Below are positions 62,162-64,000 of a stretch of DNA of 64,000 bases, piece after piece (position 1 is the first letter of the stretch; every line of letters begins with the position of its first letter). Origin of the DNA: Algoriphagus sp. AGSA1 (GTDB lineage Bacteria > Bacteroidota > Bacteroidia > Cytophagales > Cyclobacteriaceae); the NCBI RefSeq assembly GCF_021390545.1, contig NZ_JAJUWR010000004.1, positions 1 to 64,000 of the forward strand, read 5' to 3'. A program made the translations under genes and the position numbers. Below the pieces are notes generated by a model. The model had not been told where the DNA came from. It worked only from the letters and a program-made list of their open reading frames with translations, and made no database searches.

Positions 62162-63298
62162 ATGAGAATTGGTATAGAAGCACAGCGGATATTCAGGAAA
62201 AACAAGCACGGGATGGATTTGGTGGCCGTTCAGCTGATCAAGAACTTACAGCGTATAGACCACCATAACCAATATTATATCTTCATTAACCCGGATGAGG
62301 ATATACATACGATTTATCCTACAAATAATTTCAAAATCATCCTTTTGCAAAAAAGTCCATACCCAATATGGGAGCAGTACTACTTGCGAAAAGCTTCCTA
62401 TGACTACAAACTTGACGTCTTGCATTGCACAAGCAACACCGCCCCAATAGGAATAAAGACACCTTTGATACTTACCCTCCATGACATTATTTATCTGGAA
62501 CAGATCCACCTAAAATCCGGGACATGGTATCAGCGGATAGGAAATCTATATAGAAGATGGGTAGTGCCAAGGATAGTAAAAAATTGTCACACCATATATA
62601 CCGTTTCTGAATTTGAAAAAAAAGTAATTGAGAAACACTTTAACTTCCAACCGGAAAAAGTCAAGGTGATCAACAATGGAGTGGCGACCCACTTCAAGCC
62701 ACAGGACAACAAACTGGTTGCCAAGATTAAAGAGAAATACGGACTCCCTGATTCTTATTTACTTTTTTTGGGAAATGCTGATCCAAAAAAGAACATGCTG
62801 GGATTACTTAAGGCACTTTTGCAATTGGACAAAAACCAGCAACTTACCATGAGGGTTGTAATCCTGGATTTTGGCATTAAAGAATTGGAAGCTATGTTAA
62901 GCAGCATAGATGCAATCCAACTCTTGGAAAAGATACATTTGCCTGGATATATCCCCAATGAGGAACTCCCATGCTTTTACAGTGGTGCATCAGCTTTTTT
63001 ATATCCCTCTTTAAGAGAGAGTTTTGGCCTTCCTATTCTAGAAGCCATGGCCTGCAAATGCCCTGTAATCACCTCAAATACTTCATCTATGCCTGGGATA
63101 GCAAAAAAAGCCGCTATCCTGATCAACCCAAAAAAACCTGCTACAATCAGTGAAGCAATTTTGCGGCTGAAGGAAGACCAAAACCTTCGAGAGGAACTAA
63201 TAGCAAAGGGAATTGAGCGATCCAAACAATTCAGTTATTTAACAGGAGCCCAAGCTGTATTGGAAACGTATAATTCTATCAAACGAAAAAAAAGATGA
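62162..63298 (+). CDS. Glycosyltransferase family 4 (mannosyltransferase-like)
   Basis: A 378-residue GT-B enzyme. It begins MRIGIEAQRIFRKNKHGMDL, has PIWEQYYLRKASYDYKLDVL and LTLHDIIY, then the donor half YLLFLGNADPKKNMLGLLKA, HLPGYIPNEELPCFYSGASA and the E-x7-E segment SLRESFGLPILEAMACKCPV. This pattern is common in family 1/4 mannosyltransferases. Its TGA stop at 63296 is the first codon of the micro-ORF element that follows. Confidence 0.87.
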   Translation: MRIGIEAQRIFRKNKHGMDLVAVQLIKNLQRIDHHNQYYIFINPDEDIHTIYPTNNFKIILLQKSPYPIWEQYYLRKASYDYKLDVLHCTSNTAPIGIKTPLILTLHDIIYLEQIHLKSGTWYQRIGNLYRRWVVPRIVKNCHTIYTVSEFEKKVIEKHFNFQPEKVKVINNGVATHFKPQDNKLVAKIKEKYGLPDSYLLFLGNADPKKNMLGLLKALLQLDKNQQLTMRVVILDFGIKELEAMLSSIDAIQLLEKIHLPGYIPNEELPCFYSGASAFLYPSLRESFGLPILEAMACKCPVITSNTSSMPGIAKKAAILINPKKPATISEAILRLKEDQNLREELIAKGIERSKQFSYLTGAQAVLETYNSIKRKKR

Positions 63299-63306
63299 AA
63301 TCGAGC

Positions 63307-63393
63307 ATGAGGAAAACCTCACACAGTGGGATGGTTATAATTGCGAGATTCCATATGACCATGAAAAATCAATTACAAGCATATGAAATCTAA
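63307..63393 (+). CDS. Micro-ORF in ~87-bp dispersed element, copy 3 (28 codons)
   Basis: Encodes MRKTSHSGMVIIARFHMTMK and NQLQAYEI, then TAA. Compared with copy 2 one codon is deleted without loss of frame before ARFH. It starts 8 bp after the stop of the GT4 gene, the same spacing as copy 2, and its end overlaps the flippase start at 63383 by 11 bp. Inverted arms (TGAAATCGAGC and GCGAGATTCCA) are kept in part. Confidence 0.45.
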   Translation: MRKTSHSGMVIIARFHMTMKNQLQAYEI

Positions 63394-64000
63394 AAACTAT
63401 TGGCTGAACAGTGGGTTTTTTACTATGATGCACCGCGGGGTTGATTTTCTTGTGGGATTTTTAGGTTTCATGATGTTGGTTAGGATCTATTCTCCTGATT
63501 TGTTTGGGGTTTGGGTACTCTTTATAACTATTACCACAATTATTGAAATCTCGCGAAATGGCTTCTTGCAAAACGGATTGATCAAATATCTAGTATCCGA
63601 TTCAGACCAGGAAGGACAAATACAACTAAGTTCACTACAACAAAATTTTGCCCTTACAGTGGTGCTAATGTGTCTTGCATATTTTTTGGCACCTTATGCG
63701 GAATTAAAATTAAACGCGCCCGGTCTTGGGGCACTCTTGCGATTACATGTGCTTTTCTCCCCTTTCTTGATCTTCCATACACATAATTTAATCCTTATGC
63801 AGGCAAGATTTAATTTTCGCGCCTACTTCTATGCCAGCATAAGCAAGACTGTCCCTTTTTTCCTGTCTATCTTGATCATTTATTTTAATAACCTTACCAT
63901 AGATCTGGTACAACTCGGCTGGTTATATCATCTATGTGTGGTACTGGCTTTACTTTCCTCCCAAATACAAGTCCGGAAACATTTCAGGATCGTTTGGGGC
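63383..64000 (+). CDS. Oligosaccharide flippase (Wzx-like), N-terminal part
   Basis: The frame from the ATG at 63383 stays open to the right edge (206 codons) and encodes a very hydrophobic protein starting MKSKNYWLNSGFFTMMHRGV, then DFLVGFLGFMMLVRIYSPDL. The amphipathic start and the RIYSPDLFGVWVLF motif after helix one are typical of polysaccharide flippases of the MOP superfamily. It is presumably the EPS-2 Wzx. The C-terminal half is outside the window. Its start lies inside the end of the micro-ORF element. Confidence 0.85.
   Translation, partial: MKSKNYWLNSGFFTMMHRGVDFLVGFLGFMMLVRIYSPDLFGVWVLFITITTIIEISRNGFLQNGLIKYLVSDSDQEGQIQLSSLQQNFALTVVLMCLAYFLAPYAELKLNAPGLGALLRLHVLFSPFLIFHTHNLILMQARFNFRAYFYASISKTVPFFLSILIIYFNNLTIDLVQLGWLYHLCVVLALLSSQIQVRKHFRIVWG

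Overview
The window looks like chromosomal DNA of a Bacteroidota member of the Cytophagales type (an Algoriphagus/Cyclobacterium-like relative is my best guess). The reasons are a cargo protein with a type B sorting domain of the type IX secretion system (T9SS) next to PorP/SprF and PorE-like OmpA genes, Bacteroidota-style Wza/Wzc, a LytTR regulator, an ISAon1-like transposase tail and weak ribosome binding sites. No rRNA, tRNA or CRISPR array was seen.

Layout. Positions 1-5430 hold a transposase tail, two arrays of ~111-bp palindrome-bearing repeats, a WecA-like transferase and two paralogous initiating sugar transferases. Positions 5486-35038, almost all on the minus strand, are a large Wzx/Wzy-type exopolysaccharide locus (EPS-1). 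Transcription runs wza-wzc, an unknown gene, ugd, manC, fcl, gmd, a UDP-glucuronate epimerase, murA, an acetyltransferase, wzx, murB, glycosyltransferases, a pyruvyltransferase, an EpsG-type polymerase, further acetyltransferases, wzi, wcaI and a cupin. The precursors point to mannose, fucose and uronic acids, possibly with a lactyl or muramic sugar and pyruvate and acetyl groups. The core (about 10.5-23.9 kb) is visibly AT-richer than its flanks. It contains acetyltransferase debris and looks like an exchanged, strain-specific cassette. The nucleotide-sugar genes are interrupted by orphan small genes (GxxExxY, two four-helix-bundle genes) and by arrays of GTTAAGG-like heptamers, and one such repeat is inserted in frame inside gmd.

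Positions 35481-41547 carry four-component-style regulators without kinases (two single receivers and one LytTR regulator), an OmpA-SPOR protein and two members of an unknown protein family whose third member is at 30810. Positions 41719-49929 are a T9SS-type surface module: a 1594-residue DUF11-repeat protein with a type B C-terminal domain, a PorP/SprF protein, and a TPR/PD40/OmpA/SPOR lipoprotein.

Positions 50574-64000 are a second polysaccharide locus (EPS-2) with an unusual core operon: a receiver protein, a sugar transferase fused to a degenerate receiver, a single-repeat TolC-like protein, a Wzz-like chain-length protein whose kinase domain has lost its P-loop, and a polymerase/ligase. 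Glycosyltransferases on both strands, an acetyltransferase and a flippase running off the right edge follow. Two intercistronic gaps here, and one orphan site at 40.7 kb, carry an ~87-bp element that encodes a 24-35-residue peptide. This and the degenerate EPS-2 export operon are the best candidates for something undescribed.
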